Shown here piece after piece: positions 43,851 through 51,964 of a DNA stretch of 64,000 bases. The stretch's first letter is position 1. Each line of letters begins with the position of its first letter. The stretch spans positions 1,240,001 to 1,304,000 of the forward strand of contig OZ257133.1 in the NCBI GenBank assembly GCA_965279135.1, written 5' to 3'. The notes under the pieces are model-generated. The model had not been told where the DNA came from. It searched no databases and saw only the letters and a program-made list of their open reading frames with translations. The position numbers and the translations under genes were made by a program. Origin of the DNA: Croceimicrobium sp965279135. Lineage in GTDB: Bacteria > Bacteroidota > Bacteroidia > Flavobacteriales > Schleiferiaceae.

Positions 43851-44708
43851 TTATGATTCTATCTCACCATATAAAACTGGCCAAATAGTATCCTTAAACC
43901 TTGACTTAAACACTCCGAAATGCCCAATTTTCGGCAAACCAAAACTGGCCGGTACCAGATGGATGGTTTTAATTTGAGCAGCGCTGTACTGACTTGTTAG
44001 CCAATCCACTGCAGGTTTGGGTGCAAAGTAATCATCATCAATGCTAATTGCAGTAGCCGCTTGATTTAATTCAGGATAGACGGTTTCAGAAATGGGGATT
44101 TCATCCAATAGATAGTTGGGCTTTTGGGACCAGTTTCGCCATTGCATGGCAACATTTTTTGGCAAGTTTTCCATTCCTGTAACCCGCTTGGAGGGCAGAT
44201 AGGCGAAAACTCTTACCAGACCGGGAATCAGTATCGACCAATTAAACCACATCCGCATTTTAGGGCTACCCTTCCAATGCTTCCAATAGCCGGATTGCGC
44301 CGCTACCAAAATGAATTTATCAAAATGCTTTGCGGATGGGGCCAATCCAATTAATTGCCCGCCAATACTGTGTCCTAGTAAGATCTTCTTTAAATCAGGA
44401 TATTCATCTATAACAAATTGTAAAACCGCCTCGAGATCCTTAGCTCCCCAATCTCGAGCGCTATTTGTTAATTCCTTAATGGGTCGATCCAAGGATTCGC
44501 CAATTCCATAATAGTCAAAGGTTATGACCGAGATTCCGCTTGTGGAAAGATGCTTCGCGAAATCAGCATAATAGTTTTGTTTTACTCCGGTAGCAGAAGC
44601 GATGACCAGCAAGGCATCAGGCGCAGTAGCTTTGAAAACCTTTGCGGCTAAATCTCCTGATTCTGATGTGATTATTAAGGCTTCTGCTTTTACCATATTG
44701 GAAGTCAA
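43851..44708 (-). CDS. Alpha/beta hydrolase (serine aminopeptidase-like)
   Basis: The 285-residue cytoplasmic protein has the nucleophile elbow GHSIGG (residues about 113-118), the oxyanion-side SATGVKQNYYADFAKHL, VITFDYYGIGES, and an acid/histidine pair near IDDDYFAPK and KIGHFGVFK. It is like the YdeN/YheT-type or serine aminopeptidase S33 hydrolases; the substrate is unknown. It follows the DUF1566-like gene after 11 bases. Confidence 0.8.
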   Translation of the reverse strand: MTSNMVKAEALIITSESGDLAAKVFKATAPDALLVIASATGVKQNYYADFAKHLSTSGISVITFDYYGIGESLDRPIKELTNSARDWGAKDLEAVLQFVIDEYPDLKKILLGHSIGGQLIGLAPSAKHFDKFILVAAQSGYWKHWKGSPKMRMWFNWSILIPGLVRVFAYLPSKRVTGMENLPKNVAMQWRNWSQKPNYLLDEIPISETVYPELNQAATAISIDDDYFAPKPAVDWLTSQYSAAQIKTIHLVPASFGLPKIGHFGVFKSRFKDTIWPVLYGEIES

Positions 44709-44719
44709 ATTAGGGGCAT

Positions 44720-45622
44720 TTAGTTAGTCTGGTGCTTAGAAGAATCAGCTTGAAAATCTTTAACCGCGCGAAACCCCAGGTAATTTGGACCAAAATCCTT
44801 CTTTCTTTCCCAGCTTTTACCGTCATACACTATTATGAGAGCCCGATTTCCCTCAGTCTCTGTGGCGGTCCACCAGTAAATAACTTTGGAATAGGGATGC
44901 CATAATGGTGGTTCTTTGTCGGGTTTAATTGAATAAACTGGCATTCCATCATCGTTGAGACTGCCATACGCGTTTTCCCCATGACGAAGCATGGATTTCA
45001 CTGCTTCATCTAAACTGGGTAGACGCCAAATGTTTTGCGGTACTGTAGAAAGTGAAAGTCCGTCTTCAGTGAGATGTCGACATATGCTATCGGCCTCATA
45101 CCAATTTAGCCCATCTATCGGCCAGCCAGGACCCTGTGGTGCCCAGATTATGGAAACTCCATTCTGTTCAACTTTAAGCGCATTTTCGTTTAGCCCTTGC
45201 AACCTTGAACTTACCCGCATTATAGGTTCTGTTCCAAAAGCGACCAAGCAGCAAATAGGAAGTATGTATAGCATGTGGTACTTCCATTTTCGTGGAGAAA
45301 AATCACTGAACCAGATTAATGCACCCAATATCAGGAATGGAACGAAGGCGATAGGATTATTCATGAAAAAAGCCAAAGCAATTCCAATGCTCACAAAGAG
45401 TATACTACCCAGCCGGTTTTTCCAAATGGATAACAGGCTCAGCATTAAGCTAATGATGAGCGGAGCTAGATACTGAACCAGCATTAGTTTCAGGTTTTGC
45501 CCTATCGATTGATGATACCACCCTTCATGAAAATTCTCAATGATACCCCAAAAAGCCCAGAAGCAGCAAAGCAGTAGCGCAAGGATAAAGGATAACCAAC
45601 CAATTAGCTTTGAGGATATCAT
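44720..45622 (-). CDS. Membrane protein with C-terminal DUF1566/FGE-like lectin-fold domain
   Basis: The 300-residue protein has four or five hydrophobic helices in residues 8-140, then a soluble domain (about 155-295) with the signature of DUF1566 or sulfatase-modifying-factor-like folds: GPGWPIDGLNWYEADSICRH, WRLPSLDEAVKSML, YWWTATETEGNRALIIVY, and LGFRAVKDF. These folds are C-type-lectin-like and are used for binding or formylglycine generation. No catalytic Cys pair is seen, so binding is more likely. Fusion to a polytopic membrane part is unusual. Confidence 0.65.
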   Translation of the reverse strand: MISSKLIGWLSFILALLLCCFWAFWGIIENFHEGWYHQSIGQNLKLMLVQYLAPLIISLMLSLLSIWKNRLGSILFVSIGIALAFFMNNPIAFVPFLILGALIWFSDFSPRKWKYHMLYILPICCLVAFGTEPIMRVSSRLQGLNENALKVEQNGVSIIWAPQGPGWPIDGLNWYEADSICRHLTEDGLSLSTVPQNIWRLPSLDEAVKSMLRHGENAYGSLNDDGMPVYSIKPDKEPPLWHPYSKVIYWWTATETEGNRALIIVYDGKSWERKKDFGPNYLGFRAVKDFQADSSKHQTN

Positions 45623-45688
45623 GTTTTAAAGCTTAAAGGTTTTCCATTTTATGGAGATTTATTTTTCGGTCTCTCAAAATTCTTACTG

Positions 45689-46375
45689 TCAGGTCCTTAA
45701 GAATTCATCTATACATCCGGCTAACACCTTTAAATCATTCTTCTCAATGGGATGTACAAAACCTTCAAGCAGTCTTAGTTTCCCATTGGCTAAGCTTTCA
45801 TGAGCTTTTTGAGATTCTCCGCGGCTGACCATATTATCCTTTTCTCCTAGTCCTATTAGCACGGGATTTTTTATGGCCCGAAGGCTTTCAGGGTTTAGAT
45901 TGGGATTGTTACCCAAGCCAATCATCATCTCAGCCGTGTTGCTTAATACTGCTTTCCAATTTAAAGGCGCGTGAATCTTCTTCAAGTAATCGGCGAATTG
46001 AGGGACTTTAGATTCAATCTTTTCTGGATCAAGCATTTTCACCTCATTGGCCGCGGAATCAGGCGTCCAATCAAACTTAGTTCCGTAGGTAACAATTTTC
46101 CCTACTCGCTCTGGGTGCATTAAAGCCAGGTTTAAAGCTACATAGCCTCCCATGCTATAACCGAAAATGTCCGTACGATTCAATTTCATGGAATCCATGA
46201 ATTCCAGAACGTCCCCTGTAAATGCATTGATAGAAAAGGGCTTTTCGTTTTGTCTACCTCCATGACCGGAAAAATTCAGCGAATAGACCTCGTATTTAGA
46301 GCCTAGGTCTTGCTTTAGGCCTCTAAGCTGTTCAGCACTTCCTAAGGCGCCATGTAAAAGAAGGAGATTATTCAC
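45689..46375 (-). CDS. Alpha/beta hydrolase
   Basis: From the GTG at 46373-46375 the 228-residue protein starts VNNLLLLHGALGSAEQL, the usual beginning of this family. A reading from an ATG at 46459 adds 28 residues with no family match and overlaps the upstream PLDc_N gene by 92 bases, so GTG is preferred. Motifs: HG-LG near the start, YSLNFSGHGGR, GYSMGG (Ser elbow) and GFVHPIEKND (His). The substrate is unknown. Overlaps the upstream gene by 8 bases. Confidence 0.8.
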   Translation of the reverse strand: MNNLLLLHGALGSAEQLRGLKQDLGSKYEVYSLNFSGHGGRQNEKPFSINAFTGDVLEFMDSMKLNRTDIFGYSMGGYVALNLALMHPERVGKIVTYGTKFDWTPDSAANEVKMLDPEKIESKVPQFADYLKKIHAPLNWKAVLSNTAEMMIGLGNNPNLNPESLRAIKNPVLIGLGEKDNMVSRGESQKAHESLANGKLRLLEGFVHPIEKNDLKVLAGCIDEFLRT

Positions 46376-46601
46376 GCTTCCGAAAATTGGGTTGAAACCT
46401 ACGCTGCCCTTGACGTTTAAGATTAGAGCGTAAGAAGAGGTAAAGAATCGATCCACCAACAGGAAAGAAGATTACAATTAGCAACCAAATTCCGCTGTAT
46501 CGAATATTCTTAAAGCGTGAGGCGGTGATGTCCATGATTGCCCAAACCCATAGAACGAAGGATAAAATGATGAGCAAGACTAAATATCCAGAGCCATCCA
46601 T
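46368..46601 (-). CDS. Small PLDc_N domain membrane protein
   Basis: The 77-residue protein has two hydrophobic helices (about 5-25 and 38-58) and the PLDc_N pattern: WAIMDITASRFKNIRYSGIWLLIVIFFPVGGSILYLFL, which is common in bacitracin/phospholipase D N-terminal modules and stand-alone small proteins. It is likely an inner-membrane protein of unknown function. It overlaps the hydrolase gene by 8 bases. Confidence 0.75.
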   Translation of the reverse strand: MDGSGYLVLLIILSFVLWVWAIMDITASRFKNIRYSGIWLLIVIFFPVGGSILYLFLRSNLKRQGQRRFQPNFRKRE

Positions 46602-46660
46602 TTGTAGACCATTTTGGAATAGGAAATTAAAAATAGAATATCCTTCCTAATCCATCGGGT

Positions 46661-47467
46661 TTAATCCTCTACGGGTTTAAACTTCTTGAGGATCTCTTTT
46701 TCTTCTATGGTCAATTTTTGATGATGCACCTTTAAAACCTTAAGCTTTCGAGACTCCAATCCCCTAGGTATTCCATTAAGGCTGTCGTACCAGGTTTGCA
46801 GGGTAAGCTCTTCAAGGCAAGGTAGTTGACGAATATCTATTTCTTTGAGATCAATTTTTCCAAAATGGTAAGCGCCAAGCGTAAGATTTTTAAGATATTT
46901 TAAACTCCCAACATCTTTTGGGAACTCCCCAAAGCCGGAGTAGGCCATATATACTTCCCGAAGCATGGGCATGGAACTAAAGCTTTGGATTCCTTGAATT
47001 TTACTTTTCTCGGTATGTAAACGCTCTATGTTCTGAAGCCATTTTGCCTTAGGATTAATGTAAATGCTTGAGCCTTGAACTACCAGCGATCTTAGTTTTG
47101 GAAATTGATCTAAGCCCTGAATTTCTACGGAATCAAATCCATTAATGCGCGAATCACTGATAATAATTTGCTCGACATTGGTGAAAACCTGAAATCGTTG
47201 CGGAATAGAGTCAAAATGGATAAAACGAATGGATTTAACCTGTTGACGCATAGTATCATTAGACCAGGTTGTAAAGCTTTCTTCATTCTTCTCTTTATAC
47301 CGATCACTATTCCTAAAGGATAGGTCTGAATTATAAGGCTTAAGAAAGGTGGGGCCTTCACAGCCACAACTATCCATTACAGCTTTATTCTTAGGTTCCT
47401 GAGCACTCAGGGCTTGACCGGAAAAGATCCAAATCAATAGTCCAAGGAAGATTTTAAAGCAATTCAT
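46661..47467 (-). CDS. Leucine-rich repeat-like secreted protein
   Basis: The 268-residue protein has a signal peptide (MNCFKIFLGLLIWIFSGQALS). Residues about 85-260 carry irregular leucine-rich repeats (LDQFPKLRSLVVQGSSIYI, MPMLREVYMAYSGFGEFP, LKYLKNLTLGAYHFGKID, LPCLEELTLQTWY). Likely a periplasmic or surface binding protein. Its start overlaps the stop of the next upstream gene (47464..48411) by four bases. Function unknown. Confidence 0.7.
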   Translation of the reverse strand: MNCFKIFLGLLIWIFSGQALSAQEPKNKAVMDSCGCEGPTFLKPYNSDLSFRNSDRYKEKNEESFTTWSNDTMRQQVKSIRFIHFDSIPQRFQVFTNVEQIIISDSRINGFDSVEIQGLDQFPKLRSLVVQGSSIYINPKAKWLQNIERLHTEKSKIQGIQSFSSMPMLREVYMAYSGFGEFPKDVGSLKYLKNLTLGAYHFGKIDLKEIDIRQLPCLEELTLQTWYDSLNGIPRGLESRKLKVLKVHHQKLTIEEKEILKKFKPVED

Positions 47468-48411
47468 TTATTCAATTTTATTTTCCAGGCCAAATCAAGG
47501 CTGATTAGGTGTTCATATTGGAACCTTTCTAACATCATTGGTCGATAAAGTGTAGGCCGGTAAATAATTCCGATTTGAAAGTGTGGTAATACCTCAAAGT
47601 ATAACGGAAAATGAAGCCCAAGAGCAAAGTTTTGGGTGCTGACCGGTAAAGATATAGGCGCAATAGGGTCGGTAGCACCCAAATAGCTTTGGCTCCATGA
47701 ATTCCAGCTCAATGCCAATCCATAACCGAAGGATAAACGCTCGAAGCGATGATTATGACTAAGACTTAAATAATCCGAACTCATTTGCTCATATTCGCCT
47801 TCTACAGTAACAGGAACGGGTAAAGGCATAAAAAAATCTGTAACCGTGGTGATTGAGGCGTTTATAAAACGATGATTTTGATAGTAGTAGTCCAATCCTA
47901 AGCTTAAACCCAAAAAGCCTGTGTTTAATCTACGACTGTCGATTTGCGGACTTAAACTGAAGGAATTGATATAGGGTAAGGAAAGGTGAATTTGCCATTG
48001 GCCTGATCTATCCTTCTGACTATAATTGAAGAATTCATTTTTAGAGTCGGAAGAATTCAAATAAACTCTTTTTGGATAGCTGAAGCGTTTGTTACTGTTT
48101 CCATCAATCAGCATCCCTATACCAAGATTGCTGATCAGGTTACCCCAATAGAAGAAGGAAAGATGGGGCTCCAAAGTCAGTTTTTTGATGGAACTGTCGG
48201 ATTTAATGGTAAGCTCTATGGGCTCACTACTGCGAGCAACCTCAATCTTTGCCATATCCCTAAGGGTAGCGATAGTGTCCTCTTCAAAGACCACTTTGCT
48301 TGGCAGGGTGCTATATACCTTGATTTTTGTTGTGGCCTCATTCATACCTGAGGCGCATCCACCAAGAATGGATGCAACACCAAGGATAAGTATATATCGT
48401 TTGAAGCTCAT
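47464..48411 (-). CDS. Lipoprotein with C-terminal beta-barrel-like region
   Basis: From the ATG at 48409-48411 the 315-residue protein has a lipoprotein signal with lipobox LGGC (MSFKRYILILGVASILGGC). A longer reading from 48456 adds 15 residues and is rejected. The mature part begins with a small beta domain, then many aromatic alternating strands (YYYQNHRFINASITTVTDFF, HNHRFERLSFGYGLALSWNS, FPLYFEVLPHFQIGIIYRP). Probably outer-membrane attached. It overlaps the LRR gene by four bases. Confidence 0.62.
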   Translation of the reverse strand: MSFKRYILILGVASILGGCASGMNEATTKIKVYSTLPSKVVFEEDTIATLRDMAKIEVARSSEPIELTIKSDSSIKKLTLEPHLSFFYWGNLISNLGIGMLIDGNSNKRFSYPKRVYLNSSDSKNEFFNYSQKDRSGQWQIHLSLPYINSFSLSPQIDSRRLNTGFLGLSLGLDYYYQNHRFINASITTVTDFFMPLPVPVTVEGEYEQMSSDYLSLSHNHRFERLSFGYGLALSWNSWSQSYLGATDPIAPISLPVSTQNFALGLHFPLYFEVLPHFQIGIIYRPTLYRPMMLERFQYEHLISLDLAWKIKLNK

Positions 48412-48554
48412 GATTTCATTGGCTTTAAAAGAAGATCGAAATACGGAGCAGGACAATTGCCTTTGCGTCTTCCCATATTGTATAGAGCGACAAACTCTGT
48501 ACAGGGTTGGAATCTATAAAGCCCTAATTCATAAAAGATATTCTTGACTTTTGC

Positions 48555-49325
48555 TTAGTCAAATTGCTCTAAAAAACCCTCCAACTCCCGCTCTTGCATA
48601 TATCGCCTAAAGCAAGCCTGCACGGCCAGTAGAAACTCATAATCGTTCAGACGATTCATGTTAATCGGTACGTATTTACAATAGAACATGAAGGCCTCTA
48701 ATTCATTTCGATTTAAGCCGGTTAGCTGAATGACTGCATTGCGATTATTTGATTCTTCCAGCTTCTGTCGGTAGGCATCTTCGGCCCTTAGCTGAGCCAG
48801 CTTGCGTAATTGCCGCGGTTTTGAACCAAAGAGATTATATAGATATTCTGCAGGATTGCCTAAACCTGCCTCGATAATCTTGGGGTCTTCAATTTGATCA
48901 TTGCTGGGAATGCTGGGCTTCTGTAAAATGATCTCTCGAGGCTTGTTGGTAGTAAGCTCATAACTAAAGACACTCACTTCATCGAGCAAATAGTTTTGCT
49001 CTTCCATCGCAACAATCACATCTGATATTTGAGTAGAATCATTCTCGTAGATGAAATAGAAGTATTTGTAAGCAATATTGGAGAAGATTATGCTATCCCC
49101 TAAACTCAAATCAATCTCGAAGTAGCCATTCGCATCGGTTAAGGTTCCTTTGAGGGTTCTTTTATTGATTACGTGCACGCCGGGAACGGTTTCTTTAGAA
49201 TTCCCATCTAAGACCCAGCCATTGAGGTTCTGCATTTTATCCTGTGCAGAGGCATGGATTACTATAAACTGACCAATCAGGCATAAAATCAATAGGTTCC
49301 AGCGTGTATCTTTGTTCTTTCGCAT
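48555..49325 (-). CDS. Carboxypeptidase-regulatory-like domain protein
   Basis: From the ATG at 49323-49325 the 256-residue protein has a signal peptide (RWNLLILCLIGQFIVIHASA) and then a CarboxypepD_reg-like domain: LNGWVLDGNSKETVPGVHVI, KGTLTDANGYFEIDLSLGDS, IIFSNIAYKYFYF. The C-terminal half is helical with Arg/Gln-rich segments. This domain is often the N-terminal part of TonB-dependent receptors; here it stands alone without a barrel. The start is 33 bases from divergent ettA. Function unknown. Confidence 0.72.
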   Translation of the reverse strand: MRKNKDTRWNLLILCLIGQFIVIHASAQDKMQNLNGWVLDGNSKETVPGVHVINKRTLKGTLTDANGYFEIDLSLGDSIIFSNIAYKYFYFIYENDSTQISDVIVAMEEQNYLLDEVSVFSYELTTNKPREIILQKPSIPSNDQIEDPKIIEAGLGNPAEYLYNLFGSKPRQLRKLAQLRAEDAYRQKLEESNNRNAVIQLTGLNRNELEAFMFYCKYVPINMNRLNDYEFLLAVQACFRRYMQERELEGFLEQFD

Positions 49326-49358
49326 CAATAATCTAATCAGGTTCACGAAAGTAGCTTT

Positions 49359-51053
49359 ATGTCTGACGATAAGAAAGTAATTTTTTCCATGAGTGGGGTA
49401 ACTAAAACCTACGCTCAAACCAATAAAACAGTTTTAAAAAACATTTACCTCAGTTTTTTCTATGGTGCCAAGATCGGAATCCTCGGATTAAACGGTTCTG
49501 GTAAGTCCACATTGCTCAAGATCATAGCAGGGGTAGAAAAGAATTATCAAGGAGATGTGGTCTTTTCTTCCGGATATACGGTCGGATATCTGGAGCAGGA
49601 GCCTGAGCTTGATGAATCTAAAACGGTGGTTGAGATTGTTAAGGAAGGAGCGGCGGAAACCGTGGCTATTCTTGAAGAGTACAATAAGATCAATGACGAC
49701 TTTGGACTTCCGGAAGTCTATGAAAATCCAGATAAGATGGAGAAGTTGATGGCTCGCCAGGCAGAATTACAGGATAAAATAGACGCCAGTAATGCCTGGG
49801 AGCTTGATACAATGTTAAACCGGGCTATGGATGCCCTGCGATGCCCTGAGCCAGATACGCCGATTTCAGTGCTTTCCGGGGGTGAAAGACGGAGAGTGGC
49901 ACTATGTCGTTTGTTAATTCAGCAGCCCGATGTTTTATTATTAGACGAACCTACCAACCACCTGGATGCTGAGTCTGTGCTTTGGTTAGAGCAACACTTG
50001 CAGCAATACAAAGGCACAGTAATAGCAGTAACTCACGACCGGTACTTCTTAGACAATGTCGCTGGTTGGATTCTCGAACTGGACAGAGGAGAAGGTATTC
50101 CCTGGAAGGGTAATTACAGCTCCTGGCTAGATCAAAAATCTAAAAGACTGGAGCAGGAAGAGAAGCAAGCCAGCAAACGCCGGAAAACCCTGGAACGAGA
50201 ACTGGAATGGGTTCGAATGAGTCCAAAAGGCCGACAAGCAAAGGGTAAGGCGAGGTTAAGTAATTATCAAAACCTTTTAAATCAGGAGCAAAAAGAGCGC
50301 GAGGAAAAACTGGAAATCTTTATTCCAAATGGACCTCGTTTAGGAAGCAATGTGATTGAAGCCAAGGGCGTTCGCAAAGCTTTTGGTGACAAACTACTCT
50401 ATGACGATCTCAATTTTGATTTACCTCCAGCCGGTATTGTAGGTATAATCGGACCAAATGGCGCAGGTAAAACGACCATCTTCCGCATGATTATGGATCA
50501 ACAAGAGGCTGATGCCGGTAGTTTTTCGGTGGGAGATACGGTTAAGATATCCTACGTAGATCAAAGCCATAAAGACCTTCTTCCAGATAAGAGCATATAT
50601 GAGGCTATTTCTCAAGGAGACGAAGAAATTATGGTTGGAGATCGTAAGATCAATGCTCGAGCGTATTTAAGTCGTTTCAACTTCGGAGGCTCTGATCAAA
50701 GCAAGAAAATCGGAAGCCTCTCAGGAGGTGAAAGGAACCGATTGCACTTAGCCATGGCGCTTAAAGAAGGAGGTAATGTGTTACTTTTAGACGAGCCAAC
50801 TAATGATTTAGATGTCAATACATTAAGAGCGTTGGAGGAGGGTCTTGAAAACTTCGCTGGTTGCGCGGTAATCATCTCCCACGACCGTTGGTTCCTTGAT
50901 CGTATTTGTACCCATATTCTAGCCTTTGAAGGAGATAGTAACGTTTACTACTACGAAGGAGGCTTTAGTGATTATGAGGAGAATAAACGTAAACGCTTGG
51001 GAGATCTGGAGCCTACTCGAATTAAGTATCGTAAACTACTTAAAGATCAATAG
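49359..51053 (+). CDS. ettA: ABC-F protein EttA (energy-dependent translational throttle)
   Basis: The 564-residue soluble protein has two ATPase domains: Walker A GLNGSGKST and GPNGAGKTT, signatures VLSGGERRRVALC and LSGGERNRLHLA, Walker B LLLDEPTNHLD and LLLDEPTNDLD. The linker contains the GRQAKGKARLSNYQ segment typical of ABC-F. Its full domain set, length (E. coli 555) and close motif match to EttA support this name; it gates the ribosomal E site according to ATP/ADP. The start lies 33 bases from the divergent carboxypeptidase-like gene. A TAGCTTTA box directly abuts the ATG. Confidence 0.93.
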   Translation: MSDDKKVIFSMSGVTKTYAQTNKTVLKNIYLSFFYGAKIGILGLNGSGKSTLLKIIAGVEKNYQGDVVFSSGYTVGYLEQEPELDESKTVVEIVKEGAAETVAILEEYNKINDDFGLPEVYENPDKMEKLMARQAELQDKIDASNAWELDTMLNRAMDALRCPEPDTPISVLSGGERRRVALCRLLIQQPDVLLLDEPTNHLDAESVLWLEQHLQQYKGTVIAVTHDRYFLDNVAGWILELDRGEGIPWKGNYSSWLDQKSKRLEQEEKQASKRRKTLERELEWVRMSPKGRQAKGKARLSNYQNLLNQEQKEREEKLEIFIPNGPRLGSNVIEAKGVRKAFGDKLLYDDLNFDLPPAGIVGIIGPNGAGKTTIFRMIMDQQEADAGSFSVGDTVKISYVDQSHKDLLPDKSIYEAISQGDEEIMVGDRKINARAYLSRFNFGGSDQSKKIGSLSGGERNRLHLAMALKEGGNVLLLDEPTNDLDVNTLRALEEGLENFAGCAVIISHDRWFLDRICTHILAFEGDSNVYYYEGGFSDYEENKRKRLGDLEPTRIKYRKLLKDQ

Positions 51054-51910
51054 TGTGGCTTAAGCTACATTACCACTTAAAGCGTATTTGGGCGCTTCTG
51101 CATCAAGCGAAAGCGGTAAAAGAAGCCCCTTTGTTTATCGCGGCTGTTTTCAAGAATGAGAGTCTTTTTTTAAAGGAATGGGTAGATTTCCATTTACGGC
51201 AAGGGGTGGAGCGTATCTATCTGGCCGACAATTTCAGTTCTGATCAGGGTGAGCTGGTTTTAAAGCCCTATTTGGACTCAGGTCAGGTGAGACTGCAAAA
51301 GACTCGTTCAAAGGGGATGAACGCTAGAATTCAAGCCGCTGAGCTTAACTACCTATTAAACACTATTAGCGAGCAAGAAGGGGATGAGTCCTGGGTTGCG
51401 ATAATTGATATTGATGAATTCCTGTTTGCGCCAGAGGGCGAGCCCATTACCAGGGTATTAGCCAGGTTTAAGAGTTTAAAGATTGGAGCGGTTTTGATCA
51501 ACTGGATGATGTTTGGTACATCAAATCTCAAGAATCTGAATCCGGAGAAAAGCATGTTGGAACAGCTTACAATGCGTGCACATGTAAGTTTAGGGGAACA
51601 TAAAATGGTAAAACCCATCCTGTATTTGGCCAACAGCCTGGGTTTTCTAGAAGGTCCTCATATTCCATTTAGCAAAGGGAAAGCCCAATTGATTCACGCT
51701 GACGGCAGTCAATATCAATTTAAAGACCCACAAATTATTCATACCCCTTTAAGAATCAATCATTATTGGTATCGGAGTCAGGCTTACTACGATGGCGAAA
51801 AGCGCATTAAACGTAGGGCTTTTGGCGATGAACGCAGCGGTAAAAGGGAAGAAGATCATATTAGAGCCTGCAATTATGAAGAGGATTATAGCATCCTAAA
51901 GCTTCGTTGA
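51053..51910 (+). CDS. Glycosyltransferase (GT92/GT2-like)
   Basis: The 285-residue protein uses a GTG start overlapping the ettA stop by one base. FIAAVFKNESLFLKEWVDFH, VERIYLADNFSSDQG and the DID metal motif (119-121) in VAIIDIDEFLF match the GT92/DUF23-like GT-A fold transferases of Bacteroidota. The downstream MMFGTSN and HEDHI region carries likely acceptor-site residues. The donor and acceptor are unknown. Translational coupling to ettA is seen, but a functional link is not expected. Confidence 0.78.
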   Translation: MWLKLHYHLKRIWALLHQAKAVKEAPLFIAAVFKNESLFLKEWVDFHLRQGVERIYLADNFSSDQGELVLKPYLDSGQVRLQKTRSKGMNARIQAAELNYLLNTISEQEGDESWVAIIDIDEFLFAPEGEPITRVLARFKSLKIGAVLINWMMFGTSNLKNLNPEKSMLEQLTMRAHVSLGEHKMVKPILYLANSLGFLEGPHIPFSKGKAQLIHADGSQYQFKDPQIIHTPLRINHYWYRSQAYYDGEKRIKRRAFGDERSGKREEDHIRACNYEEDYSILKLR

Positions 51911-51964
51911 TAATTTCCAATTAGTCTGATAGGGATCGTTTTGGCAAGCCCTTAAATTTGGAGC

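Noticed and set aside
44991..45476. 161-codon plus-strand open frame inside the DUF1566-like gene
   Set aside because: Antisense to a well-supported gene; composition and lack of any motif indicate a shadow frame.
46376..46459. ATG start giving a 256-residue alpha/beta hydrolase
   Set aside because: The added 28 residues have no family match and lie inside the upstream PLDc_N gene; GTG at 46375 gives the usual family start.
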